DNA of 38,919 nt from CAZEMR01 sp964513465 (GTDB lineage: Bacteria > Bacteroidota > Ignavibacteria > Kapaibacteriales > UBA2268): the NCBI GenBank assembly GCA_964513465.1, contig CAZEMR010000025.1, forward strand, positions 1 through 38,919, read 5' to 3'. Under the pieces are notes generated by a model that saw only the letters and a list, made by a program, of their open reading frames with translations, made no database searches and was not told the origin of the DNA. Below are positions 16,217 to 24,184 of this stretch, piece by piece. A program made the translations under genes and the position numbers. Positions within the stretch are counted from its first letter, which is position 1; each line of letters begins with the position of its first letter.

Positions 16217-16738
16217 TTATTTCTTTTTTCCGAGTGCGTCGAGTGCGCGCTGAAGCGCCTCGGGGTCGGCATTGCCGATGCTTTTCTGGAGCTGGGTGCG
16301 GAGGCTTTCGGCGTCCTCGGGTCCGCGCTGCATATTCTCGGGCATGGGGATATCCAGCAATCCGCAGATTTTCTCGACGTAATTGGCCGGCTTGACGGGT
16401 TTTTCGAGATATACTCCCGGGCCGCTCATCATCAGCTCTTCGAAGTCCACACGGCCGAGTTCGTCGTGTGCGTGGCCGGTTACAATCAGCACAGGAATAT
16501 TTTTGAATTCCTTGCTTTTCTGAATTTCATTATAAAACTTAATGCCGGAATGCTTCGGCATGACCAGATCGAGCGAGATAAGGTCGGGCCGGTCATGTTT
16601 GATTTTTTCGAGCGCCTCGTTTCCGTCGCTGGCGGTGGTTACGGTAAATCCGGCGTCTTCGAGTGCGGTTCGCAGGTAATTGCGGACGTCTTCTTCGTCG
16701 TCCACTACCATGATTTTTTTGTCGGAAGTTGTTGCCAT
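16217..16738 (-). CDS. Response regulator, receiver domain with short C-terminal extension
   Basis: A 173-residue protein with an N-terminal receiver: D13/D14 in VVDDEED, phospho-acceptor Asp57 in ISLDLVMP, Thr in LIVTGH and Lys in LEKPV. The last ~45 residues form a Gln/Asp-rich helical extension without a recognised output fold. The ATG overlaps the kinase stop codon by one base (TAATG), so the two are translationally coupled and this is the most likely cognate partner. No DNA-binding domain is present. Confidence 0.88.
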   Translation of the reverse strand: MATTSDKKIMVVDDEEDVRNYLRTALEDAGFTVTTASDGNEALEKIKHDRPDLISLDLVMPKHSGIKFYNEIQKSKEFKNIPVLIVTGHAHDELGRVDFEELMMSGPGVYLEKPVKPANYVEKICGLLDIPMPENMQRGPEDAESLRTQLQKSIGNADPEALQRALDALGKKK

Positions 16739-18564
16739 TACTGCTTTCCTTTTTTGTTGATTTTATCTTTTCGCGCTTCTTTGGCTATCATTTCGAGCCG
16801 CTTACGTGGCAGATCGATCGTAAATACGGAGCCTCTGCCGAGGTCGCTCTCGACATTGATCGAGCCGCCGTGCTCCTTGACTATTTTGTGTGTGGTCAAT
16901 AGTCCCAGCCCGGTGCCCTTGTTGCCCTTGGTAGTGAAAAACGAGGTAAACACCTTCTGGATTACCTCGGAGTCCATGCCGGTGCCGTTGTCCTCAACTT
17001 CGAATACCAGGCTGGCGCCCTTCTCGCGGGTGCGCATTACCACGCGGCCGGTTTTGTTCTCGCCGAGAACAGCCGCGTCTATGGCGTTCGACACCAGATT
17101 GGTCAGGCATGCCTCGATTCCCTCGCGGTCGAGCAGCGCGGGCTTCACTTCTTTGCCGGGGTCGGCTATCAGCTCTACGTTTTGCTTTTTGGCGGCGTCG
17201 TGATATAAATCTATGATGTCTTTTATGATCGAATTCGGATCGTTCAGCTTCAGCTCGGGCAGCCGCCCTTTGGCAAAGCTGAGAAAGTCCTTTACCAGAT
17301 CGGTGGTTTTATAGAAATTGCGCTGCAATATATCCCAGCCCTCGACTATCCGCGAGACGTCGCCGCTGCGAAGGCCGGTATCGACTATATATATGCCGCC
17401 CTCGAGCCCCATAAGCAGATTTTTTATCGTGTGGGCAAGTCCGGCAACTGTCTGGCCGACTGCTCCGAGGCGTTCGGCGTCGAGTTTTTCTTTTTCGAGC
17501 TGCTTGATCTCGCGCAGATCCTGCATGAATGCCACCCGGCCGAGCGTTTTCTTTTTGCTGTGCAATTCAATGGAATTAAACCGGACCGGCACCTCCTGGT
17601 TGCTTGAAGTATAAACAGTGCATTCCGGAGAATAATATATTATATCGTTTTTGTCGGAACTATCGAAAAATTCTTCGGGCAGCATTTCCTGAATATTCTT
17701 CAGACCCGGCTTGCGGGGGTGCGGCCAGTCGAGTATTTCGCGAGCGGCGGGATTGAATATCTGCGTTTTGTTGTTCGCATCGAGTGCAACAATTCCGTCC
17801 TTGGCATTCTCGATCAGAGTAGCATAAAAATCGTGCGCCTGATAGAGCTGATCCTGCAATTGGTTGATCTCGGTTATATCAGTCGCAATTTCGATCGCAA
17901 GCGATGGCCCCTCGCTTCCGCGCGAAAGCGGTGTGGTGCTGACGATATAGTGGGCCTTTTCGCCGCTGCTGGTAATTCCTATCTGCGTGGATGTATGGTC
18001 GAGCCCGTCGTGGAATGTCTTCGTCGCCGGACAATTTTTGCAGATATGCTTTTTCTTTTTATATACTTCGTAGCAATATTTTCCGCGTACATCGCCAAAG
18101 GTCTGGCGGAATTTTTCGTTTGCGCGGATAATTTTATAATTCCGGTCGATCACGGAGATATAGCATGGCACCCGCTCGAATAATATATTATATTCCCGCT
18201 GCCAGTGGCTGGTCTCGGTGACGTCGGTGGACATTTCGATTACGTAATCGCTTTTCCCGTCGGGTCCGACTATCGGGGCAAGGTGGACTACGTAGTGGCA
18301 TGGGCGGCCGTGGCGGTCGACTCCGGATTCGTCGCTTACGCGGACTTCGCGGGTGTCGAAGACGTCTCCGACCCGGCAGTGCTGGCAGGGCTTGCGAAGT
18401 TTTTTGTAAACCTCATAACATTTTTTGCCCTGCCATTTGCCGAAATATTCAGCGAAATTATTATTTGCGCTGACTATATTATATTTTCGGTCGATGACCG
18501 CAACATTGAACGGTACTATTTCGAAAAATTCCCGTTCGAGTATTTCCTTTATTTCCGATGGCAT
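16738..18564 (-). CDS. PAS-domain sensor histidine kinase with Cys-motif PAS repeats
   Basis: A 608-residue kinase without membrane helices, so a cytoplasmic sensor. PAS1 (~10-118), PAS2 (~125-235) and PAS3 (~245-355) precede a dimerisation region with the phospho-acceptor His378 in AGLAHTIKNLL, then a HATPase_c domain (NLVSNAIDAA, VEDNGTGMD, GTGLGLLTTHKIVKEHGG). PAS1 and PAS2 both carry KCYEVYKK or YCYEVYKK followed by a C-x10-C-x2-C arrangement (C49/C60/C63 and C164/C175/C178), suited to a metal, Fe-S or redox switch. It lies 76 bp after the DsrK-like gene and overlaps the next receiver. The stimulus is unknown; a sulfur or redox signal is an inference from position and cysteines. Confidence 0.9.
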   Translation of the reverse strand: MPSEIKEILEREFFEIVPFNVAVIDRKYNIVSANNNFAEYFGKWQGKKCYEVYKKLRKPCQHCRVGDVFDTREVRVSDESGVDRHGRPCHYVVHLAPIVGPDGKSDYVIEMSTDVTETSHWQREYNILFERVPCYISVIDRNYKIIRANEKFRQTFGDVRGKYCYEVYKKKKHICKNCPATKTFHDGLDHTSTQIGITSSGEKAHYIVSTTPLSRGSEGPSLAIEIATDITEINQLQDQLYQAHDFYATLIENAKDGIVALDANNKTQIFNPAAREILDWPHPRKPGLKNIQEMLPEEFFDSSDKNDIIYYSPECTVYTSSNQEVPVRFNSIELHSKKKTLGRVAFMQDLREIKQLEKEKLDAERLGAVGQTVAGLAHTIKNLLMGLEGGIYIVDTGLRSGDVSRIVEGWDILQRNFYKTTDLVKDFLSFAKGRLPELKLNDPNSIIKDIIDLYHDAAKKQNVELIADPGKEVKPALLDREGIEACLTNLVSNAIDAAVLGENKTGRVVMRTREKGASLVFEVEDNGTGMDSEVIQKVFTSFFTTKGNKGTGLGLLTTHKIVKEHGGSINVESDLGRGSVFTIDLPRKRLEMIAKEARKDKINKKGKQ

Positions 18565-18640
18565 TTACTTCGTTTCATTAGGCCTGAAAAATTATATTTA
18601 TAAATATAAATTTACAAAATAATATCGGAAATGCAAATAC

Positions 18641-20257
18641 TTACATCATTTCGAAATCGATAAACGGTTCCTTGATCTCTTCCATTGCATTCACAACCAG
18701 TTCGACAAGTCCGCCATAGTAAATCCCGGATTTCTCTGTGGCGCCATAGAAATCGAGAATATCGCGTATCTGACCCTTGCAGTTAGAGCATGGCGCGCAG
18801 ATGTATTTCTTCTGGTCCGGATTCGTCAGATCGGTATCCGAGAATGCGTTAAGTATCTGCTCGAATTTCTTGCGGCCGCTGATATGCATGCGCCAGTCCT
18901 GGAAGTTGAACGCAGACATGATAGCGAATCCGCTGCCGCCGCCGCAGCAATAGTTGCGCACGCCGTGGGGCGTCATCTCGCGGAATTGCGGGGCAATCTT
19001 GCGCAGCACGCGGCGCTGAGGCTCGACTATACCCATGATGCGGGTCATATTGCACGGGTCGTGCAGCGTCACCGGAAAGTCGTTTTTCGACGGATCGAGA
19101 TTCAGTTTGCCGCTGTTTACAATGCTTTCGATAAATGTCATCGCGTTCTCGCGTGGCACGCCCTGCGCGATGCGGTCGGCGATAACTGCGAGCGTCTTGG
19201 TCTCGTGGCCGCATTCGCCCAAAACTATCTTCTTGACGCCAAGCTTTTTGGCAATCTCGAGGTGCTTCAGCGCAATCCTCGCAAGCTGTACGTCGTCGTA
19301 GAACAGGCCGTAGTTTACCCCGTCGTAGCCGGCCAGTTCGCTGGACATTGTCCACGAAATCCCGGCAGCCTCCATCATAATTGCAAACGCACCGGGGTTC
19401 TCCGGCCATGCGAGTATCTCGCCGGCGTTGTGGATTATAAGCACATCGGCGCCCTCTTTGTCCCACTGGGTTTCGACCTTGATACCGGTGCGGTCGGTCA
19501 TATCCTCGTCGATAAATTCCATATTGTCCTTCACCACCAGCGCGTTCATGCCGGTCGAGGAACCGACCTCGAGCTGCTGGACTGTGCCCTTTTCGTGTAG
19601 TTCCTTGGGCGCCCAGCCCATTTCCATGCTGAACAGCTTGCGCAATTCGTGGGTGATAAGGCCGTTGTCCACGCCGATCGGGCAGCTCTGAGCGCAGCGC
19701 CGGCAAAGCGTACAGCGATAGCTGAGCTCGAACAGACGCGAAATCAGCGTAAAGTTCAGATGGATGTCCTTATCCTGGAATTTTTTGAATAATTTATTGC
19801 CCTTTTTTACATATTTATTATAAAGGCGGCGGAGCACCTCGGAGCGATAAGTCGGGCGATAAACCTCCTGATAGCCGGATGCCTCGTAGATCGGGCAGTC
19901 GTCGACGCAGGTCTGGCAGCGAGCGCAATGCTCCATCGAGAGCATCAGCGGCTGCAGAAATGCCCAGTTGTTCTCCTCTGAAAATAATTTCTCGAGTCCG
20001 GAGATAAACTGCTCGACGATTTTTTTCTCCTCCTCTTCGGTTTTGGGCTGCTCGACACCGGAGATAAGCACACCATCCGGAGATGAAGCGTATTTCTCCC
20101 ACGTCTCGTCCTTCAGCCGTTTGAATCCGGGCTGATCCTCGAGCTTGTCGTATGGCGGGGGCAGCGGCACAAGTCGATCCATTTCGACAGTGGACAATTC
20201 CTTGTTCGGATCGCTGATGTCTTCTATTTTTATATTATTTTTTGGTTTCGTTGTCAT
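18641..20257 (-). CDS. DsrK/TmcB-like CCG-domain iron-sulfur protein (third DsrK paralogue)
   Basis: A 538-residue cytoplasmic protein with CARCQTCVDDCPIYEASG and CTLCRRCAQSCPIG ferredoxin motifs and a C-terminal heterodisulfide-reductase half: LGECGHE, HDPCNMTR, NYCCGGGSG and APCSNCKGQ. It is more like TmcB/HmcF than canonical DsrK around the first cluster. ATG 20257 is chosen because GGAG lies seven bases upstream; the gene then overlaps the DsrM-like gene by 23 bp. The pair forms a DsrMK-only module of the kind that suffices in Gram-positive sulfate reducers. Substrate could be DsrC trisulfide or another thiol carrier. Confidence 0.88.
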   Translation of the reverse strand: MTTKPKNNIKIEDISDPNKELSTVEMDRLVPLPPPYDKLEDQPGFKRLKDETWEKYASSPDGVLISGVEQPKTEEEEKKIVEQFISGLEKLFSEENNWAFLQPLMLSMEHCARCQTCVDDCPIYEASGYQEVYRPTYRSEVLRRLYNKYVKKGNKLFKKFQDKDIHLNFTLISRLFELSYRCTLCRRCAQSCPIGVDNGLITHELRKLFSMEMGWAPKELHEKGTVQQLEVGSSTGMNALVVKDNMEFIDEDMTDRTGIKVETQWDKEGADVLIIHNAGEILAWPENPGAFAIMMEAAGISWTMSSELAGYDGVNYGLFYDDVQLARIALKHLEIAKKLGVKKIVLGECGHETKTLAVIADRIAQGVPRENAMTFIESIVNSGKLNLDPSKNDFPVTLHDPCNMTRIMGIVEPQRRVLRKIAPQFREMTPHGVRNYCCGGGSGFAIMSAFNFQDWRMHISGRKKFEQILNAFSDTDLTNPDQKKYICAPCSNCKGQIRDILDFYGATEKSGIYYGGLVELVVNAMEEIKEPFIDFEMM

Positions 20258-21182
20258 TTTCTTTCTCCCATGGATTAGTTGTAGCAATCATTAACCATGT
20301 CTTCCGGCCGTCGGCGCCAATATGCGGCGCAGACCACGATACCGGATAGTTTAACTGCTGGTTGATTCTTTCCTGTATTTTTCCGCCGGCTACGTTGGGT
20401 TCGTCTTCCCAGCGGACTTTATGATAAGTGAAGTATTTCGTAAAGAAGTGGGTCATATGAGTAAACGGCAGATAGAACACAAAGAACAGCGAGAATCCGA
20501 TGTTCCAGTACGCTATCGCCGGCAGCTCGACCGGGCTGGCTGTAAGCATCGAAGCATAATACGCCGTAAGCTGGCTGCCGAACGCCGGCTGTGCGATCGC
20601 CCACCAGAGAGCCGTCAGAAATATCGCGCCCATTATAATTATATTAAAAAAGTGGCTTGGGGTGGCAAACGAGCGAAGTCCGGGGTCGAACATGCGCTTG
20701 AACAGCATCACCACGCTGCCAAAGAGTCCTAACGCACCACCGGCTATTGCGAGCACGGTCATCAGAGTAATCAGAAATCCGGCGAATCCCGCAGCTTCCG
20801 GCCCTACCGGAGTACCAGCCAGCATCATAATCGCGGCGATTATTGCAATAAATATGTTCCCGATCAGAAGGTATAATCCGAAGTGCAGCGGGAAGGATCC
20901 AAACCAGAGGCTGCGGTTGTGCTCCCAGATGCCCTTGAGCAAAAGAATTTCGGGGATCATAACTTTAAGGTCGCCAAAATGGTCTTTTTCCGGGGTCTTG
21001 GTCCACCACTCGGGTTCTTCCATATACGAACCGCCATAGGATGCTTTTCCTTTTTCGTGGGGAACGGGATAAAGTTCCCATCGCAGATGGATAGGCGCCG
21101 AAGCGATGCGAATAGCGCGCGCAATCACCATGATCAAAAAGATCAGTGCGGAAAAATATGTAAAATAGTGCAACAGTGACAT
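20235..21182 (-). CDS. DsrM/TmcC-like membrane cytochrome b subunit (third DsrM paralogue)
   Basis: A 315-residue membrane protein with about five to six helices. Histidines suited to b haem ligation appear in FPLHFGLYLLIGN and FTHMTHFFTKYFTYH. A hydrophilic segment (residues ~30-95) between helices 1 and 2 and a soluble C-terminus resemble DsrM/TmcC-type proteins. AGAGG before ATG supports the start. First gene of an operon that continues through DsrK-like, histidine kinase, receivers and small membrane proteins to the terminator at 14959. Confidence 0.83.
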   Translation of the reverse strand: MSLLHYFTYFSALIFLIMVIARAIRIASAPIHLRWELYPVPHEKGKASYGGSYMEEPEWWTKTPEKDHFGDLKVMIPEILLLKGIWEHNRSLWFGSFPLHFGLYLLIGNIFIAIIAAIMMLAGTPVGPEAAGFAGFLITLMTVLAIAGGALGLFGSVVMLFKRMFDPGLRSFATPSHFFNIIIMGAIFLTALWWAIAQPAFGSQLTAYYASMLTASPVELPAIAYWNIGFSLFFVFYLPFTHMTHFFTKYFTYHKVRWEDEPNVAGGKIQERINQQLNYPVSWSAPHIGADGRKTWLMIATTNPWEKENDNETKK

Positions 21183-21248
21183 GTACGGTACCTCTCTGGA
21201 AATATATATAAATTTTAATAAATTAATTTAGCTTACTGCATTCCTCTA

Positions 21249-21277
21249 ATACTACGCAAATTAGGTGATTCAATCAA
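21249..21277 (-). promoter_or_regulatory. Candidate sigma70-like promoter for the DsrMK-like/kinase operon
   Basis: On the minus strand TTGATT and TAGTAT are separated by 17 bp, about 70-95 bp upstream of the first ATG (21182). Each box matches the consensus at four of six positions. The match is modest and FCB promoters often differ from this consensus. Confidence 0.3.
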
Positions 21278-21339
21278 ATAAATAACAGTTAATAATTATT
21301 AATAAACAAATTTTGGCAAAAAAATAATTCCCGAAATAT

Positions 21340-21358
21340 AACCTGACGCGGTCAGATA
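21340..21358. promoter_or_regulatory. Short palindrome, possible operator
   Basis: CTGACGCGGTCAG (21343-21355) is a 5+3+5 palindrome flanked by ATA / TAT. It lies upstream of the candidate promoter at 21249-21277 and just after the dsrC terminator. A regulator-binding role is only a suggestion. Confidence 0.25.
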
Positions 21359-21375
21359 TTATTTTGGAAATTATT

Positions 21376-21416
21376 TAAAAATTCCCGCAGCAGACCTTCG
21401 GCGGACCTGCTGCGGG
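21376..21416 (-). terminator. Terminator after dsrC
   Basis: CCCGCAGCAG (21384-21393) and CTGCTGCGGG (21407-21416) form a perfect 10-bp GC-rich stem around a 13-nt loop. The minus strand continues AATTTTTAAAT, a usable U-rich tract. It lies 31 bp beyond the dsrC stop and closes the dsr operon. Confidence 0.85.
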
Positions 21417-21447
21417 TATTGATAAATAACCTGTTGCCATACCGCGA

Positions 21448-21765
21448 TCAGACGCAGCCAGTGGGCTTGGCAAGTCCGGCGACTTTACATGCGCCTTTTG
21501 CCGGGCCCGACGGGAACAGCTCATAGATTTTCTTGAGCGGGAACCCGGTCTCTTTGCAGAGTTTGCGGATCATCGGGGCAATTCCGTATTTCTGATAATA
21601 GTCGCGAAGGTAGTTGATAAGTTTCCAGTGCTCTTCGGTCAGATCGTCCACGTCTTCGGTGGAGGCGAGAGCCTTGGCTACTGCTTCGTTCCATTCTTCA
21701 GGGTTTTCCATGAAGCCGTCCTCATCGACTTCGATTTTCACATCTTCATATTCGAATGTAGGCAT
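21448..21765 (-). CDS. dsrC: DsrC, sulfur-carrier co-substrate of DsrAB
   Basis: A 105-residue protein of normal DsrC length. The C-terminal arm reads GACKVAGLAKPTGCV with Cys93 and Cys104, the two conserved cysteines eleven residues apart that form the DsrC trisulfide with sulfite-derived sulfur. Both being present marks genuine DsrC rather than RspA/TusE-like relatives. ATG 21765 is preceded by AAGGAG at six bases; open frame upstream of it has no site. It lies 82 bp after dsrL and ends the operon. DsrMK is expected to reduce its trisulfide, regenerating thiols and releasing sulfide. Confidence 0.95.
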   Translation of the reverse strand: MPTFEYEDVKIEVDEDGFMENPEEWNEAVAKALASTEDVDDLTEEHWKLINYLRDYYQKYGIAPMIRKLCKETGFPLKKIYELFPSGPAKGACKVAGLAKPTGCV

Positions 21766-21847
21766 GTGATACTCCTTATAGATTTTATTAATTAAATAAA
21801 AAACAAGCGATACATTATTTATGTACTGCAATCAAATTAATTTCGAT

Positions 21848-23593
21848 TTACTGTGCACGTTCCAGATCGGCATACTGGCCGGTCATCGGGTCGCGCATCT
21901 CTATAAAGCCGCACGGACAGTTTTCGGCGCATTTTTTGCAGCCTTTGCATAGGTCCATTTTCATTTTATACGGCTCGAATGTTTTGACCGGAGGCTTCTG
22001 GAATACCGAGTCCTGGCATAAGCTCCAGCATGTTCCGCAGTCGAAACACGCGCCGCAGCTCATGCAGCGTTTGGTTTCTTCGATGATTTCCTCTTCGGTC
22101 AGAGTTTTGCGAACTTCTTTCTCGAGCTCTTTGAGCCTTTCGTCTGGCGGCAGATCGAGCGCCTCGTGGCGCGCTTTTTCCATATAATAGCTGTAAACGA
22201 TCTGCTCTTTGGTCACCATCGGTTTTTCTTCGGGTGCTTCGGGAGTAATTCCGCGGAAATTATTATGAATAGTTTCCGCTGCCTTGCGGCCCTGGAATAT
22301 CGCGATGGTCGCCAGCCCAAGATCGAGCACGTCGCCGCCGGCGTATGTTGTATCGCCGCCGCGGAGAGCTTTGCCCGCTTCGTCTACCTTGACCCAGTCG
22401 CGGCCTTCGCGGAGGTCTTCGAGGCCCTCGAATTCCGGTTCCTGGCTGATTGCCGCAATGCAGGTATCGCAGTCGATCGTAAAGAAATCGCCTTCGATCG
22501 GCACCGGGCGCCGGCGTCCGCTCGTGTCGGGTTCGCCGAGCTGCATTTTCTGGCATTTCATAGCTGTTACCCGGTCGCCGTCCTTGACGAATTCAACGGG
22601 GGCTGCCAGGAAGAAGAACTGTACGCCTTCCTGCTCTGCGCCTTCGATTTCCTCGTCGATTGCGGGCATTTCCTCGCGGGTACGGCGATATACGATGGTT
22701 GCTTCTGCGCCGAGCCTGCGCGATACGCGGGCTGCGTCGATTGCGGTGTCGCCGCCGCCGATTACGAGTACTTTTTTGCCAACATCGACGGTTGCGCCGG
22801 AGTTGACCTTATTGAGGAACAGAGTGCCTGTCCAAACATTCGGTGCGTCTTCGCCGGGCACTCCGAGGAGTTTGCCCTTGTGAGCGCCGATTCCGACGAA
22901 AATTGCGTCGTAGTCTTCCTGCAGTTTTTCGTAGGGAATGTCCTTGCCGACCATTGTGTTATATTTAATTTCGACTCCGAGGTCGAGTATTCTTTCAATT
23001 TCCTCGTCGAGCACTTCGGCGGGCAGCCTGTAGCGCGGGATACCATAGCGCAGCATACCGCCGGCCTTGTCGAATGCTTCGAATATAGTCACCCCGTATC
23101 CGCGGCGGGCAAGCTGGTAAGCAGCCGAGAGCCCGGCGGGGCCGGAACCGATGATCGCGACTTTTTCGGGATGCTCCTCGCCCTCGATCTTCTCGAGTTT
23201 GAGGTCTTTTTCGAGGGCAAAATCGCCAAGAAAACGCTCTACGTTGTTAATAGCCAGCGGGCCTTCTCCCTCGCCGGTCTTGTATTGCCGGTTGCAGCCC
23301 GTCTCGCAGGGGTGGGGGCATACGCGTCCGCACACCGCAGGAAGCGGGTTGGTTTCCAATATAATCCGGAACGCCTTTTCGAAAGATTCGTCGTAGGTTC
23401 TGCCGGCATCCTCGGTCTGAGCAATAGTGGTCAGTACCTCGCGAATCTTTGTGCCGCTTGGGCAGTTGCCCACGCAAGGGGCCAGCTTATCGACGTGAAC
23501 CGGCCGGAATGGGCTGGTATCCGATGAGCCGGATGAGCTGCCGCCGCGGCGTAGCGAGCCTAATTTTTTCTTCTTCTTTTTAAGAACTGCCAA
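21848..23593 (-). CDS. dsrL: DsrL, NAD(P)H-dependent iron-sulfur flavoprotein
   Basis: A GltD-like oxidoreductase of about 581 residues. An N-terminal cysteine domain (CVGNCPSGTKI, CGRVCPHPCETGC) binds [4Fe-4S] clusters; an FAD Rossmann motif follows (IIGSGPAGLSAAYQLARRG) and then an NAD(P) motif (VIGGGDTAIDAARVSRRLG). C-terminal ferredoxin motifs (CMSCGACFDCGTCWSLC, CKGCKKCAENCPCG) are the DsrL-type extension. DsrL exchanges electrons between NAD(P)H and DsrAB. The best start is TTG 23593, seven bases after AGGAGGA, a non-ATG start set by its ribosome site. It follows the ferritin-like gene and precedes dsrC. Which DsrL clade it belongs to needs a tree. Confidence 0.88.
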   Translation of the reverse strand: MAVLKKKKKKLGSLRRGGSSSGSSDTSPFRPVHVDKLAPCVGNCPSGTKIREVLTTIAQTEDAGRTYDESFEKAFRIILETNPLPAVCGRVCPHPCETGCNRQYKTGEGEGPLAINNVERFLGDFALEKDLKLEKIEGEEHPEKVAIIGSGPAGLSAAYQLARRGYGVTIFEAFDKAGGMLRYGIPRYRLPAEVLDEEIERILDLGVEIKYNTMVGKDIPYEKLQEDYDAIFVGIGAHKGKLLGVPGEDAPNVWTGTLFLNKVNSGATVDVGKKVLVIGGGDTAIDAARVSRRLGAEATIVYRRTREEMPAIDEEIEGAEQEGVQFFFLAAPVEFVKDGDRVTAMKCQKMQLGEPDTSGRRRPVPIEGDFFTIDCDTCIAAISQEPEFEGLEDLREGRDWVKVDEAGKALRGGDTTYAGGDVLDLGLATIAIFQGRKAAETIHNNFRGITPEAPEEKPMVTKEQIVYSYYMEKARHEALDLPPDERLKELEKEVRKTLTEEEIIEETKRCMSCGACFDCGTCWSLCQDSVFQKPPVKTFEPYKMKMDLCKGCKKCAENCPCGFIEMRDPMTGQYADLERAQ

Positions 23594-23689
23594 TTCAGTT
23601 TCCTCCTGGGGAAGGCTCAAAACTGCCTTCCTCTATAGATATTGTAAATACATACGTTAATTAACTACTAACGAGTAGTTTTCTGTTTA

Positions 23690-24124
23690 TTAATATCCAC
23701 CGTAGGGATACATATTTTTCTTGATTTTCGACATTTCTTCGAGCAATGTGTGATGCTTTCTCTCTTCGATCAGAAGATATTCGAGCAGGTATTTCACAAT
23801 GCCGGAGTTAGTCTGTTCTTTGGCTTCTTCGGCCATTTTAACAACTTTTTTCTCGAGTTCGTCGTGTTCTTCTACCTTATCCCAGAATTTGGCCAACTCG
23901 TCGGGATTGATGTCCCATGTTTTGGTAAATCCATCGATAATCAGCTGCTGCACGCGGCGGTGCATAACCGAGTCCTGGCGGATAATTTCCATCACCACCT
24001 GGATGAGCGGATTCTCGGTTTCTTTGATAATTTCGGTAGTATTCTGAACTGCGGTGTCTTCCAGCTTCTGCCATCTTTTAAGAAGGTCGAGCAGCTGTTC
24101 GTGTTTTTCTTTCTGTGTCGCCAT
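23690..24124 (-). CDS. Ferritin-like helical protein in the dsr operon
   Basis: A 144-residue all-helical protein, about four long helices. Acidic/histidine patterns include EIIRQDSVMHRR in the second helix and LIEERKHHTLLEEM in the fourth, the latter containing the ExxH arrangement of ferritin-like diiron proteins. The first half-site is less regular (DxxxH), so metal binding is probable but not certain. I start at ATG 24124, six bases after GGAG; a TTG four codons earlier contains that site. It sits between dsrN and dsrL in the same operon. A role in iron handling or oxidative protection of the Dsr proteins is conjecture. Confidence 0.6.
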   Translation of the reverse strand: MATQKEKHEQLLDLLKRWQKLEDTAVQNTTEIIKETENPLIQVVMEIIRQDSVMHRRVQQLIIDGFTKTWDINPDELAKFWDKVEEHDELEKKVVKMAEEAKEQTNSGIVKYLLEYLLIEERKHHTLLEEMSKIKKNMYPYGGY

Positions 24125-24184
24125 ATTCATCTCCAAATTTGTTGTGAATAGGAATCCGATAATTACAAACGCATTATATATATA

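Noticed and set aside
21766..21831. 22-residue N-terminal extension of DsrC
   Set aside because: AAGGAG lies directly before the ATG at 21765, and the protein then has normal DsrC length.
22166..23527. 453-codon open frame on the plus strand, antisense to dsrL
   Set aside because: Shadow of the third-position bias of dsrL; composition is not protein-like and no start signal is present.
23594..23620. Nine-residue longer DsrL from TTG 23620
   Set aside because: The AGGAGGA site lies inside this extension and is well spaced for TTG 23593 instead.
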